Positions 1 through 6,791 are shown, numbered from the stretch's first letter. The stretch is 15,739 nucleotides of DNA from JAFIEN01 sp051859505 (GCA_051859505.1 JBHYFN010000066.1:1-15739), one strand, 5' to 3'. The notes: generated by a model not told the origin, from the letters alone. Numbers and translations: made by a program.

Positions 1-1
1 C

Positions 2-691
2 GGCCAGTTCTCGACCAGCCAGGGCCGGGGCGTGTTCATGGATCAGGCCTTGTCGATCCTGCCCGCCGATTACTGGCGCTGGTGGCTTTTGTCCCATGCG
101 CCCGAGACGGCCGACAGCGAATTCACCTGGGAGAATTTCCAGGCCAGCGTGAACAAGGATCTGGCCGATGTGCTGGGCAATTTCGTCAGCCGGGTGACGA
201 AGTTCTGCCGCTCGAAATTCGGCGAGGCGGTGCCCGAGGGCGGCGCCTGGGGTGCACGGGAGGAGGCGCTGATCGCTGACCTCGAAGCGCGGGTCAGGGC
301 CTATGAGGGCCATATGGACGCGATCGAAGTGCGCAAAGCCGCGACCGAGCTGCGCGCGATCTGGGCGGCGGGGAACGAATATCTGCAGGCCGCCGGGCCC
401 TGGACCGTGTTCAAGACCGATCCCGAAACGGCCGCCATGCAGACGCGGCTCGCGCTCAACCTGATCCGGCTTTATGCGGTGCTGTCGGCCCCCTTCATCC
501 CCGATGCCAGCGCCGGGATGCTGGCCGCGATGCAGACCGATGACGCGGCATGGCCGGGCGCGATCGGCGCGGCACTGACCGCCCTGCCCCCCGGCCATGG
601 CTTCACCGTGCCCGAGGTCACCTTCGCCAAGATCACCGATGACCAGCGCGCCGAGTGGGAACAGCGCTTTTCGGGCCGGCGCGACGGCTGA
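2..691 (+). CDS. metG: Methionyl-tRNA synthetase, C-terminal part (5' end outside window)
   Basis: Methionyl-tRNA synthetase charges tRNA-Met with methionine in the cytoplasm. The reading frame is already open at base 2, so the start and the Rossmann-fold catalytic core lie off the left edge. What remains begins right at the KMSKS loop, here reading QFSTS followed by QGRGVFMDQAL. The stretch ILPADYWRWWLLSHAPETAD and the ENFQASVNKDLADVLGNFVSR segment are typical of the MetG anticodon-binding helical domain. The protein ends in EQRFSGRRDG with a TGA at 689-691, and there is no C-terminal EMAP/tRNA-binding extension. The first lysine of the canonical loop is a glutamine here. I believe FSTS-type loops are common in alphaproteobacterial MetG, but the Q is worth comparing. 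Identity is secure; the fragment itself gives no start or promoter. Confidence 0.95.
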   Translation, partial: GQFSTSQGRGVFMDQALSILPADYWRWWLLSHAPETADSEFTWENFQASVNKDLADVLGNFVSRVTKFCRSKFGEAVPEGGAWGAREEALIADLEARVRAYEGHMDAIEVRKAATELRAIWAAGNEYLQAAGPWTVFKTDPETAAMQTRLALNLIRLYAVLSAPFIPDASAGMLAAMQTDDAAWPGAIGAALTALPPGHGFTVPEVTFAKITDDQRAEWEQRFSGRRDG

Positions 692-707
692 TCCCGCTGG
701 GCCCGAC

Positions 708-760
708 GCGCGGGCCCGGCACGAGGGCCGGCGCGCGGGCCCGGCACTCGGGCCCGGCAC
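708..760. repeat. GC-rich short direct repeats downstream of metG
   Basis: The 12-mer cgggcccggcac occurs three times, at 711-722, 736-747 and 749-760. The first two copies share the longer 15-mer gcgcgggcccggcac (708-722 and 733-747). Each copy has a self-complementary gggccc core, so the patch can fold into alternative GC hairpins. It starts 17 nt after the metG stop and could act in 3'-end formation or transcription pausing. No T-tract follows, so it is not a classical intrinsic terminator. Confidence 0.6.
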
Positions 761-804
761 GCGGGATTGTGACCCGGGGTCCGGGCAGGCGAAAGGCGTC
801 AGGC

Positions 805-834
805 TTGCCCCATCAGGGCGGATCGTGTTGTTAT
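805..834 (+). promoter_or_regulatory. Possible sigma70-type promoter for the lytic transglycosylase
   Basis: A TTGCCC at 805-810 and a TGTTAT at 829-834 are 18 bp apart, giving a 4/6 plus 4/6 match to the -35/-10 consensus. The predicted start of transcription would lie about 28 nt ahead of the TTG start codon at 870. In GC-rich alphaproteobacterial DNA such matches are weak evidence; this is a candidate only. Confidence 0.3.
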
Positions 835-869
835 GGCGACAATGTGACCCATTTTGAAGGAATGTCCCC

Positions 870-1691
870 TTGTCGCGACTGACCCGTCTGCTCGCCGCCC
901 TGACCTTGGCCCTGCCGATCGGGCTGGCGGCCATCCCGGCCTCGGCCCAGCTGCCCTGCGGCAATGACGCCTCGGGATTCGAGGCCTGGAAGGCGCAATT
1001 CGCGCAATTCGCTGCGGCCAATGGCGTGGGGCAACGGGGCCTCGATGCGCTGGCGCAGGCGCGCTATTCGAACGAGACGATCCGGCTGGACCGCGCCGTG
1101 CAGCGCGAAAGCCGCACCATAGACGAGATCTGGCGGATCCGCGGCGGCGATCAGCTGGGCCGGCAGGGGCGCGAGCGCTACAATGCCAACCGCGCCTTCT
1201 TTGACAATCTCGAGGCGCAGTTCGGCATTCCGGGCCATTACCTCGTGGCGATCCATGGGTGGGAGACGAATTACGGCGCCGATCTGCGCTTCGTGAACCT
1301 GCCGATCATCTCGGCGATCACCACGGTGGCCTATGATTGCCGCCGGCCCGAGCTTTTCACGCCGCATGCCCTTGGCGCGCTGATCCTGGTGGACCGCGGG
1401 ATGATCAGCTCCAGCTCTCTGGGCGCCGGCCATGGCGAGATCGGGCATACCCAATTCCTGCCGGGCCATGTCGTGCGCTACGGGATCGACGGCAATGGCG
1501 ATGGCCGGATCGACATGAACGACTGGCCCGACGCCATCGCCACCACGGCGAATTTCCTGTCGCAGCACGGCTGGGTGCGCGGTGCCGGCTATCAGCAGGG
1601 ACAGCCGAATTTCGAGGTCATGTACCACTGGAACCGGGGCACGAACTATCGCCTTGGCGTCGCCCGTCTGGCCGATCTGATCCGCGGCTGA
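870..1691 (+). CDS. Secreted lytic murein transglycosylase, MltB-like (SLT_2 family)
   Basis: This enzyme cleaves the MurNAc-GlcNAc bond of peptidoglycan in the periplasm to form 1,6-anhydroMurNAc ends. The 273-aa protein has a signal peptide (hydrophobic stretch near residues 6-25, probable cleavage after AIPASA at 26). The family block HGWETNYG carries the likely catalytic glutamate at E132. IGHTQFLPGHV (191-201), the DGNGDGRID segment (207-215) and DAIATTANFLSQHGW (221-235) all match MltB-type enzymes. The start is TTG at 870, chosen because gaagga at 856-861 sits 8 nt upstream and the next residues form the signal peptide; the nearby ATG at 862 is out of frame. The protein ends just after the catalytic domain (LADLIRG), so the C-terminal peptidoglycan-binding domain seen in many alphaproteobacterial relatives is absent. 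Confidence 0.88.
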   Translation: MSRLTRLLAALTLALPIGLAAIPASAQLPCGNDASGFEAWKAQFAQFAAANGVGQRGLDALAQARYSNETIRLDRAVQRESRTIDEIWRIRGGDQLGRQGRERYNANRAFFDNLEAQFGIPGHYLVAIHGWETNYGADLRFVNLPIISAITTVAYDCRRPELFTPHALGALILVDRGMISSSSLGAGHGEIGHTQFLPGHVVRYGIDGNGDGRIDMNDWPDAIATTANFLSQHGWVRGAGYQQGQPNFEVMYHWNRGTNYRLGVARLADLIRG

Positions 1692-1700
1692 TCCCGCGCG

Positions 1701-1728
1701 CGGCACGAATTTGGCCAAATTCGTGCCG
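1701..1728. terminator. Perfect 28-bp palindrome, probable transcription end signal
   Basis: The 14-nt arm cggcacgaatttgg is followed directly by its exact reverse complement, so all 28 bases are symmetric. It starts 9 nt after the transglycosylase stop codon. As RNA it would form a hairpin with a tight ggcc centre. A C-rich stretch rather than a T-run follows, so termination by the intrinsic mechanism is uncertain. The location directly behind a gene fits an end-of-transcript structure; a symmetric protein-binding site is the alternative. Confidence 0.55.
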
Positions 1729-1832
1729 CCCCACCCCCGGCGCAAGGTGCCGGCCGGTGAGGCAGGGTCGATCCTGCGAGATGACGCGCCGACTTCTTTT
1801 GCAAAACCAGCGAATTCAGAGGGTTAAGGCCT

Positions 1833-1861
1833 GCCGCCGAGGGTTTGCCCTTGGCCCGGCG
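1833..1861 (-). terminator. Hairpin downstream of tRNA-Leu
   Basis: Arms 1833-1838 (ccgccg) and 1856-1861 (cggcgg) pair, with an inner aggg/ccct stem at 1839-1842 and 1847-1850. On the minus strand the structure begins 5 nt after the tRNA 3' end. No clear U-run follows, so it may be a processing or termination structure. Confidence 0.35.
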
Positions 1862-1866
1862 GGGAC

Positions 1867-1953
1867 TGGTGCGGATGAAAGGACTCGAACCTTCACGGGT
1901 GTTACCCCACAGCGACCTCAACGCTGCGCGTCTACCAATTCCGCCACATCCGC
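1867..1953 (-). tRNA. tRNA-Leu, anticodon GAG
   Basis: Read on the minus strand, the acceptor arm GCGGATG (1953-1947) pairs with CATCCGC (1877-1871), followed by an encoded ACCA end (1870-1867). The anticodon stem CAGCG/CGCTG encloses the loop TTGAGGT, giving anticodon GAG, which reads CUC and CUU leucine codons. The long variable arm expected of a class II tRNA is present, and the T-loop reads GGTTCGAGTCC. Length with CCA is 87 nt. All stems are intact. Confidence 0.97.
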
Positions 1954-1978
1954 ACGTGTCTTCAGGTAGGCTGGCGGG

Positions 1979-2007
1979 CGTATAGACGAGGGCCGGGGCG
2001 ATGCCAA
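1979..2007 (-). promoter_or_regulatory. Promoter of tRNA-Leu
   Basis: On the minus strand a TTGGCA -35 (2007-2002, 5/6 match) is separated by exactly 17 bp from a TATACG -10 (1984-1979, 4/6 match). Transcription would begin near 1972, giving a leader of about 18 nt before the mature tRNA. The region just after the -10 is GC-rich, as in stringently controlled stable-RNA promoters (inference). Confidence 0.65.
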
Positions 2008-2044
2008 GAGGGGCCGCGCAGAAAGCGCGCCAAAAGCTCTGCAC

Positions 2045-2080
2045 GGGGGAGAAGTTTCGGGAGAGGTTTCGATCTCCCCC
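2045..2080 (-). terminator. Possible weak terminator after the DUF2306 gene
   Basis: An 8-bp stem (gggggaga at 2045-2052 pairs with tctccccc at 2073-2080) encloses a 20-nt loop and begins about 10 nt past the stop codon on the minus strand. The loop is large and only a short T-run (GAGCTTTTGG) follows further on, so efficiency is doubtful. Confidence 0.3.
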
Positions 2081-2089
2081 CCTCTCGCC

Positions 2090-2572
2090 TCAGGCCCGCT
2101 TCGGCGCCTGACGCTGCAGGATGGCCGCCGTCAGGCCAAAGGCCGCCGCCACGGCCAGAAAGCCGGTCAGCGGTGCGGCCGGGAACAGGGTCTCGCTCAT
2201 CAACCGCCCCGGCAGGAGGGTGAACAGCCCCGGCACCCCGATCCCCCAGATATAGAGCGCCCGCATCGTCGTGGCATGTTCGCTGCGCCGCCCGGCGCGA
2301 ATCGCCCGCACCCCCGCCACCAGCGAGACCAGCACCAGCCCCGACAACAGGTGGATCGGCGACAGGCCCCAGAGCAGCTGGTAGCCATGGATCCAGAAAG
2401 ACGACAGCGCCGTCAGCGCCATCGCCATCACCCACAACCGGCCCGCCAAACGGTGCAGCCGGTCGCGGCTTCGGCGCAAAAGCGCCACCGGCCCCAGCAG
2501 GATCGCCGCGACCGCGGCCAGAACATGCAGCTGGATCACGAAACCGGCGGTCATCAGCGGGTCGAGCGACAT
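2090..2572 (-). CDS. Small integral membrane protein, DUF2306-like
   Basis: A 160-aa protein starting MSLDPLMTAGF. It has about five hydrophobic segments (roughly residues 8-31, 43-62, 71-90, 105-125, 135-153). The sequence RLHRLAGRLWVMAMALTAL at the start of the second segment, and HATTMRALYIWGI before the fourth, resemble the HR-x-x-GR and H-x-x-x-M-R-x-x-Y patterns of DUF2306 membrane proteins. The function of that family is unknown to me; conserved histidines near the membrane make metal, heme or quinone contact possible, but this is speculation. ATG at 2572 is preferred over an upstream in-frame start because AAGGAG lies 8 nt before it and the extra 72 upstream residues are non-membrane and low-quality. 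The gene is divergent from the LytTR regulator at 2778 with about 205 bp between starts. Confidence 0.7.
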   Translation of the reverse strand: MSLDPLMTAGFVIQLHVLAAVAAILLGPVALLRRSRDRLHRLAGRLWVMAMALTALSSFWIHGYQLLWGLSPIHLLSGLVLVSLVAGVRAIRAGRRSEHATTMRALYIWGIGVPGLFTLLPGRLMSETLFPAAPLTGFLAVAAAFGLTAAILQRQAPKRA

Positions 2573-2777
2573 CGGGAAACTCCTTTTCGGGTCTCTGTGG
2601 CCCGCTTTCGTCGGCTGCGGTTCGGCAAGGGCCGACAGTTGGCGAGAGCGGGGTGGCTGTGCTAGCCAGAGGGTGAGATTTGCGGTGGCCCTGGCCTGTG
2701 GCCGGAAGGTCCGCCCGCTGGTGGCGCAAGGCCCGGCCGGCAGGCAACCGCAGCTGCGTGAAACGGGAGAGAAATTC

Positions 2778-3626
2778 GTGACCGACAAGGACCTGCAATT
2801 CGCGCTTCGTGAATCGCGGGCCCATCTGGGCAGTCCGGTGGTGCTGGGGGTGATGGTCGCCGTCTCGGTCGTGCTGGGCCTGTCGGGGCCGTTCTCGACC
2901 TATGAGCTGCTGCGGGCCGGGCCGCGGCTGGCCTATTGGACGGTCGTGGTCTTCGTGACCTATGGCGTGGGCACGGTGGTGACGCATCTGCTTGAACTCC
3001 ATCTGCTGCGGCAGGGCCGGGGCCTGTGGCAACGGGCGGTGCTGATGGGTCTGGCGAACGGAGCGCTTGCGACCGGGCTTCTGCTGGCGATCAACTGGTT
3101 TGCCTTCGGTGACCGGCCGCGGCCCCTGTCGGATGTGGCGGGCCTTTACCTTTTCGTGACCACGGTTTCGCTTTGCGTGGCGGGGCTTCATGCGCTGATC
3201 GAACAGCGCGGCGCGGCCGAAGAACGGGCGGCCGAAGAACGCGGGGCCCCCGCCCCGCCGCCGATCCTGTCGCGCCTGCCGCTGGACCGGCGGGGGCAGC
3301 TTGTCGCCCTCACGGTGCAGGATCACTATGTCGAGGTGCAGACGACCGCGGGCAGCTCGACGCTGCTCATGCGGCTTTCCGATGCCATCGGCGAGACGGC
3401 GCCCGAGGCGGGGCTGCAGGTTCATCGCTCGCATTGGGTGGCGCTGCGTCAGGTCAGCGCCGCGCGTCGGGCGGGGGATGCGGCGGTGCTGACCCTGTCC
3501 ACCGGGCAGGAGGTGCCGGTCAGCCGCGGCAAGCTGGCCGCGGTGCAGGCCGCGGGGTTGATCCCGGGCCGGGTGCAAGGCGTGGCGCCTGCCTCCGGCG
3601 CGCGGCAAGAGGCGCAGCGCGGTTGA
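2778..3626 (+). CDS. Membrane-anchored LytTR-domain transcriptional regulator
   Basis: A 282-aa protein. The N-terminal half has four hydrophobic segments (about residues 19-37, 52-70, 88-106 and 121-140), then a charged linker (141-165), then a LytTR DNA-binding domain (about 165-255). Diagnostic LytTR sequence is LVALTVQDHYVEVQT (176-189), LMRLSDAI (197-204), GLQVHRSHWVALRQV (212-226) and the TGQEVPVSRGK end (242-252). No receiver domain is present, so it would be a one-component regulator that senses through or at the membrane and binds DNA from there (inference). GTG at 2778 is chosen because gggaga lies a few nt upstream and the longer frame would run into the divergent promoter region. 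The linker contains a 15-nt tandem duplication encoding AAEER twice. The divergent DUF2306 gene is an obvious candidate target. Confidence 0.82.
   Translation: MTDKDLQFALRESRAHLGSPVVLGVMVAVSVVLGLSGPFSTYELLRAGPRLAYWTVVVFVTYGVGTVVTHLLELHLLRQGRGLWQRAVLMGLANGALATGLLLAINWFAFGDRPRPLSDVAGLYLFVTTVSLCVAGLHALIEQRGAAEERAAEERGAPAPPPILSRLPLDRRGQLVALTVQDHYVEVQTTAGSSTLLMRLSDAIGETAPEAGLQVHRSHWVALRQVSAARRAGDAAVLTLSTGQEVPVSRGKLAAVQAAGLIPGRVQGVAPASGARQEAQRG
3213..3242 (+). repeat. 15-nt tandem duplication within the LytTR linker
   Basis: gcggccgaagaacgg at 3213-3227 is followed by gcggccgaagaacgc at 3228-3242 (14 of 15 identical). It keeps the frame and gives the doubled peptide AAEER-AAEER in the linker between membrane and DNA-binding domains, so copy number could vary the linker length. 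Confidence 0.75.
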
Positions 3627-3663
3627 TCGGACGGGAGTTGCCTCAGGTGAAAGCGCGTCACGG

Positions 3664-4329
3664 ATGATCGACTGGATCCAATCGGACGGTTTGACCGATT
3701 ACCTCCCGGCGGTGGCCTTCATGGAGGAGAGGGTCGCCGCCATCGCCGCCGGCACGGCGGCCGAGGCGATCTGGCTGGTCGAGCATCCGCCGCTTTACAC
3801 CGCCGGCACATCCGCCAAGGGGGGCGATCTGGTCGATCCTGACCGCTTCCCGGTCTTTCCCTCGCAGCGCGGCGGGCAATATACCTATCACGGGCCGGGG
3901 CAGCGGGTGGTCTATGTCATGCTGGACCTGAACGCCCGGGGCCGGGATGTGCGCTGCTTCGTGCGGGATCTGGAAGCCTGGGTCATCGCTACCCTCGCCG
4001 AATTCGGCGTGAGGGGAGAGATCCGGGCCGGCCGGGTCGGTGTCTGGGTCGAAAGGCCCGACAAGCCCCCCCTGCCCGACGGCACCCCGCGCGAGGACAA
4101 GATCGCCGCCATCGGGATTCGCCTGCGCCGCTGGATCAGCTTTCACGGGCTGTCGATCAATGTGGAACCTGACCTCGCGCATTTCGACGGGATCGTGCCC
4201 TGCGGCATCCGCGATCATGGCGTGACCAGTCTTGTGGACCTGGGCCTTCCGGTGACGATGGGCGATCTCGACCTCGCCTTGCGCACTGCTTTCGAGCGCG
4301 CGGGCGGCTCTCTGGCGCGGCAGGGGTAA
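3664..4329 (+). CDS. lipB: Octanoyltransferase LipB (lipoyl(octanoyl) transferase)
   Basis: LipB moves the octanoyl group from octanoyl-ACP to the lipoyl domains of the 2-oxoacid dehydrogenases and the glycine cleavage H protein; LipA then inserts sulfur. The 221-aa protein shows the complete family signature: LVEHPPLYTAGTS (38-50), RGGQYTYHGPGQ (69-80), the catalytic lysine K146 in DKIAAIGIR, FHGLSINV (160-167), and the catalytic cysteine C180 in GIVPCGI. Length is normal for the family. The start ATG gives MIDWIQSDGLTDY, the usual LipB beginning; no strong ribosome-binding site is visible, but AGGTGA lies about 14 nt upstream. It begins 37 nt after the LytTR gene, so cotranscription with that gene is possible. 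The 207-bp gap to ctaD suggests that ctaD has its own promoter. Confidence 0.97.
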   Translation: MIDWIQSDGLTDYLPAVAFMEERVAAIAAGTAAEAIWLVEHPPLYTAGTSAKGGDLVDPDRFPVFPSQRGGQYTYHGPGQRVVYVMLDLNARGRDVRCFVRDLEAWVIATLAEFGVRGEIRAGRVGVWVERPDKPPLPDGTPREDKIAAIGIRLRRWISFHGLSINVEPDLAHFDGIVPCGIRDHGVTSLVDLGLPVTMGDLDLALRTAFERAGGSLARQG

Positions 4330-4370
4330 GGCGCAGGTAGGGCGGGGGTGAGGCGCAGGCAAGGTGGGGC
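4329..4370 (+). repeat. Imperfect 22-nt tandem repeat at the lipB end
   Basis: A unit beginning aggcgcagg at 4329 is repeated from 4351, with about 16 of 22 bases identical. The first copy overlaps the last base of the lipB stop codon. It has no coding role; I see no function beyond a possible influence on the lipB mRNA 3' end. Confidence 0.45.
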
Positions 4371-4423
4371 AGCCTCCGGCCCCGATGTGCCAAAATACCG
4401 CCCCTCGAACAGGCGCTGGCAAC

Positions 4424-4452
4424 TTGCCCCCGGCCGGACGAGTGAGTAGAAG
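4424..4452 (+). promoter_or_regulatory. Candidate promoter for ctaD
   Basis: TTGCCC (4424-4429) and TAGAAG (4447-4452) are separated by 17 bp in the 207-bp gap between lipB and ctaD. Each hexamer matches 4/6 positions. Transcription would start near 4460, leaving a leader of about 75 nt. The rest of this gap shows no ORF and no obvious FNR- or RegA-type palindrome. Confidence 0.3.
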
Positions 4453-4536
4453 CGAAGCAAAGCGGGACGCATGCGCCGGTATACGATCGGGGTTTGCCAA
4501 AACGCGTTGACCGAAGCCACTTACCGGGAGATCCCC

Positions 4537-6210
4537 ATGGCAGACGCCGCAATCCAGGGACAGGATCACGAAGACACGCGGGGATTCTTCACCCGCTGGT
4601 TCATGTCGACCAACCACAAGGACATCGGGATCCTCTACCTGTTCGTATCGGGATTCGTGGGGTTCATCGCCGTCGCCTTCACCGTCTACATGCGGATGGA
4701 GCTGATGGAGCCCGGCGTGCAGTACATGTGCATGGAGGGCGCGCGCTTCATCGCCGCCGCGGCCGAGGAATGCACCCCGAACGGGCATCTGTGGAACGTC
4801 CTGATCACCTATCACGGCGTGCTGATGATGTTCTTCGTCGTCATTCCCGCGCTGTTCGGCGGATTCGGCAACTATCTGATGCCGCTGCAGATCGGCGCGC
4901 CCGACATGGCCTTTCCGCGGCTGAACAACCTGTCGTTCTGGCTCTATGTCTCGGGCGTGGCGCTGGGCGTGGCCTCGATGCTGTCGCCGGGCGGCAACGG
5001 GCAGCTGGGTTCGGGCGTGGGCTGGGTGCTTTATCCGCCGCTGTCGACGACCGAGGGCGGGATCTCGATGGATCTGGCGATCTTCGCGGTCCATGTCTCG
5101 GGCGCCTCGTCGATCCTTGGCGCGATCAACATGATCACCACCTTCCTGAACATGCGCGCGCCGGGCATGACGATGCACAAGGTGCCGCTGTTTTCCTGGT
5201 CGATCTTCATCACCGCCTGGATGATCCTGCTGGCCCTGCCGGTGCTGGCGGGTGCGATCACCATGCTGCTGATGGACCGCAACTTCGGCACGACCTTCTT
5301 CGATCCGGCCGGTGGCGGTGACCCGGTGCTCTATCAGCACATCCTGTGGTTCTTCGGCCATCCGGAGGTCTATATCATCATCGTGCCGGCCTTCGGCATC
5401 ATCAGCCACGTGATCGCGACCTTCTCGAAGAAGCCGGTCTTCGGCTATCTGCCGATGGTCTATGCGATGGTCGCCATCGCCGTTCTGGGCTTCGTCGTCT
5501 GGGCGCACCACATGTATACCGTGGGGATGAGCCTGACGCAGCAAAGCTACTTCATGCTGGCGACCATGGTCATCGCGGTGCCGACGGGGGTCAAGATCTT
5601 CTCCTGGATAGCGACGATGTGGGGCGGCTCGGTCGAGTTCAAGACGCCGATGCTCTGGGCCTTCGGCTTCCTGTTCCTGTTCACCGTGGGCGGCGTGACC
5701 GGCATCGTCCTCAGCCAGGCCGGCGTGGACCGGGCCTATCACGACACCTATTACGTCGTGGCCCATTTCCACTATGTGATGAGCCTTGGCGCGGTGTTCG
5801 GCATCTTTGCGGGGATCTATTTCTACTTCCCCAAGTTCACCGGCAAGATGCTGCCGGAATGGGCGGGCAAGGTCCACTTCTGGACCATGTTCATCGGGTC
5901 GAACCTGACCTTCTTCCCGCAGCACTTCCTGGGCCGTCAGGGCATGCCGCGCCGCTACATCGACTACCCCGAGGCCTTTGCCTACTGGAACTATGTCTCG
6001 TCGATCGGCGCCTTCATCGCCTTCGCCTCGTTCCTGTTCTTCATCGTGATCCTGTTCTGGACCCTGGCCCGCGCGCCGAAGACGGCTCCGGCCAATCCCT
6101 GGAACGAATGGGCCGACACGCTGGAATGGACCCTGCCCTCGCCGCCGCCCGAACATACGTTCGAGCAGCTGCCCAAGCAGTCGGACTGGGACAAGGGTCA
6201 CGCGCATTAG
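4537..6210 (+). CDS. ctaD: Cytochrome c oxidase subunit I, aa3 type (heme-copper oxidase, A1 type)
   Basis: Catalytic subunit of the aa3 oxidase in the inner membrane: it reduces oxygen to water with electrons from cytochrome c and pumps protons. The 557-aa protein contains every expected ligand: heme a histidines H93 (TYHGVLM) and H412, heme a3 histidine H410 (VVAHFHYV), and CuB histidines H275, H324 and H325. Y279 in HPEVY is the residue cross-linked to H275. Proton-path residues are present: D123 (D channel), E277 and K353 (K channel), so this is an A1-type proton pump. As I recall the Paracoccus denitrificans enzyme, positions are offset by one throughout. ATG at 4537 gives MADAAIQGQDHED, with gggag 6 nt upstream. 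Subunits II, III and assembly genes are not adjacent, as is usual for ctaD in this family. A DUF2244 gene follows after 6 nt. Confidence 0.98.
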   Translation: MADAAIQGQDHEDTRGFFTRWFMSTNHKDIGILYLFVSGFVGFIAVAFTVYMRMELMEPGVQYMCMEGARFIAAAAEECTPNGHLWNVLITYHGVLMMFFVVIPALFGGFGNYLMPLQIGAPDMAFPRLNNLSFWLYVSGVALGVASMLSPGGNGQLGSGVGWVLYPPLSTTEGGISMDLAIFAVHVSGASSILGAINMITTFLNMRAPGMTMHKVPLFSWSIFITAWMILLALPVLAGAITMLLMDRNFGTTFFDPAGGGDPVLYQHILWFFGHPEVYIIIVPAFGIISHVIATFSKKPVFGYLPMVYAMVAIAVLGFVVWAHHMYTVGMSLTQQSYFMLATMVIAVPTGVKIFSWIATMWGGSVEFKTPMLWAFGFLFLFTVGGVTGIVLSQAGVDRAYHDTYYVVAHFHYVMSLGAVFGIFAGIYFYFPKFTGKMLPEWAGKVHFWTMFIGSNLTFFPQHFLGRQGMPRRYIDYPEAFAYWNYVSSIGAFIAFASFLFFIVILFWTLARAPKTAPANPWNEWADTLEWTLPSPPPEHTFEQLPKQSDWDKGHAH

Positions 6211-6216
6211 GCAGCC

Positions 6217-6732
6217 ATGCCATATGAATGGGTGACAGACAGGCAGGCGGCCCCGGGGGAACCCGGGGCCGCCTTGCCTTTGGCCGAGCTGCATCTCTGG
6301 CCCTACCGGTCCCTGCCCAAGCGCGGCTTCGTGATCTTCATCGCGATCACCTGCGGGCTGATCCTCGTGCCGCTGATCGGGGTGATCGGCACGCCGGTCC
6401 TTTGGGCGGTGCTGCCCTTCTTTGTGCTGACGGTGGGGGCGGTCTGGCTGGCGCTGGGGCGCAGCTATCGTGACGGGGCGGTGCTCGAGGAGCTGCGGCT
6501 CTGGCCCGACCGTCTGGTACTGACCCGCCACGACCCCCGCCGCCCGGTGAGGGAATGGGAAGCCAATCCGCATTGGGTGCGCGTGGCGATCCATCCGACC
6601 GGCGGCCCGGTCGAGCATTACGTGACGCTATCGGGCGCCGGCCGAGAGGTCGAGATCGGCGCCTTCCTCAGCGAGGACGAGCGCAAGCAGCTTTACGCGG
6701 AGCTGCGCGAGCGGCTGCGGCGGCTGGAGTAA
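6217..6732 (+). CDS. DUF2244 membrane protein, cotranscribed with ctaD
   Basis: A 171-aa protein of the DUF2244 family, whose biochemical function is not established to my knowledge. The N-terminus has the family pattern LHLWPYRSLPKRGF (26-39), followed by two membrane segments (about 39-59 and 61-81). The cytoplasmic C-terminal part includes ANPHWVRV (near 114-121) and the end VTLSGAGREVEIGAFLSEDER. It begins only 6 nt after the ctaD stop with little ribosome-binding sequence, so it is probably translated by coupling to ctaD. That position suggests, but does not show, a role in oxidase biogenesis or in the same membrane. It is followed by a strong terminator, making it the last gene of the unit. 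Confidence 0.82.
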   Translation: MPYEWVTDRQAAPGEPGAALPLAELHLWPYRSLPKRGFVIFIAITCGLILVPLIGVIGTPVLWAVLPFFVLTVGAVWLALGRSYRDGAVLEELRLWPDRLVLTRHDPRRPVREWEANPHWVRVAIHPTGGPVEHYVTLSGAGREVEIGAFLSEDERKQLYAELRERLRRLE

Positions 6733-6753
6733 CCGACCCCACGCGGGCGGTAG

Positions 6754-6789
6754 AGAGGGGGCGGCACGGAAGCCCGCGCCGCCCCTTCT
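6754..6789 (+). terminator. Terminator between the convergent ctaD-DUF2244 unit and soxF
   Basis: Arms 6754-6765 (agagggggcggc) and 6778-6789 (gccgccccttct) pair over 12 bp with one G-T pair and a 12-nt loop. For the plus-strand transcript the arm ends in a short T-rich stretch. It lies in the 59-bp gap between two genes that converge, so it may serve both strands. Confidence 0.7.
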
Positions 6790-6791
6790 GT

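Noticed and set aside
1962..3608. A 548-codon minus-strand frame spanning the DUF2306 and LytTR region
   Set aside because: It overlaps a membrane protein gene in another frame and runs antisense to a clear LytTR domain; the translation is rich in Arg, Pro, Gly and His without structure.
4415..4430. A sigma54-type promoter suggested by tggcaacttgcccc upstream of ctaD
   Set aside because: The GG and GC elements are too close together for the -24/-12 spacing.
3658..6618. A very long open frame (986 codons) on the minus strand across lipB and ctaD
   Set aside because: It is antisense to two unmistakable genes, has a biased His/Arg/Gly/Asp/Gln composition and no recognisable domain. High GC at third codon positions removes stop codons from the opposite strand.
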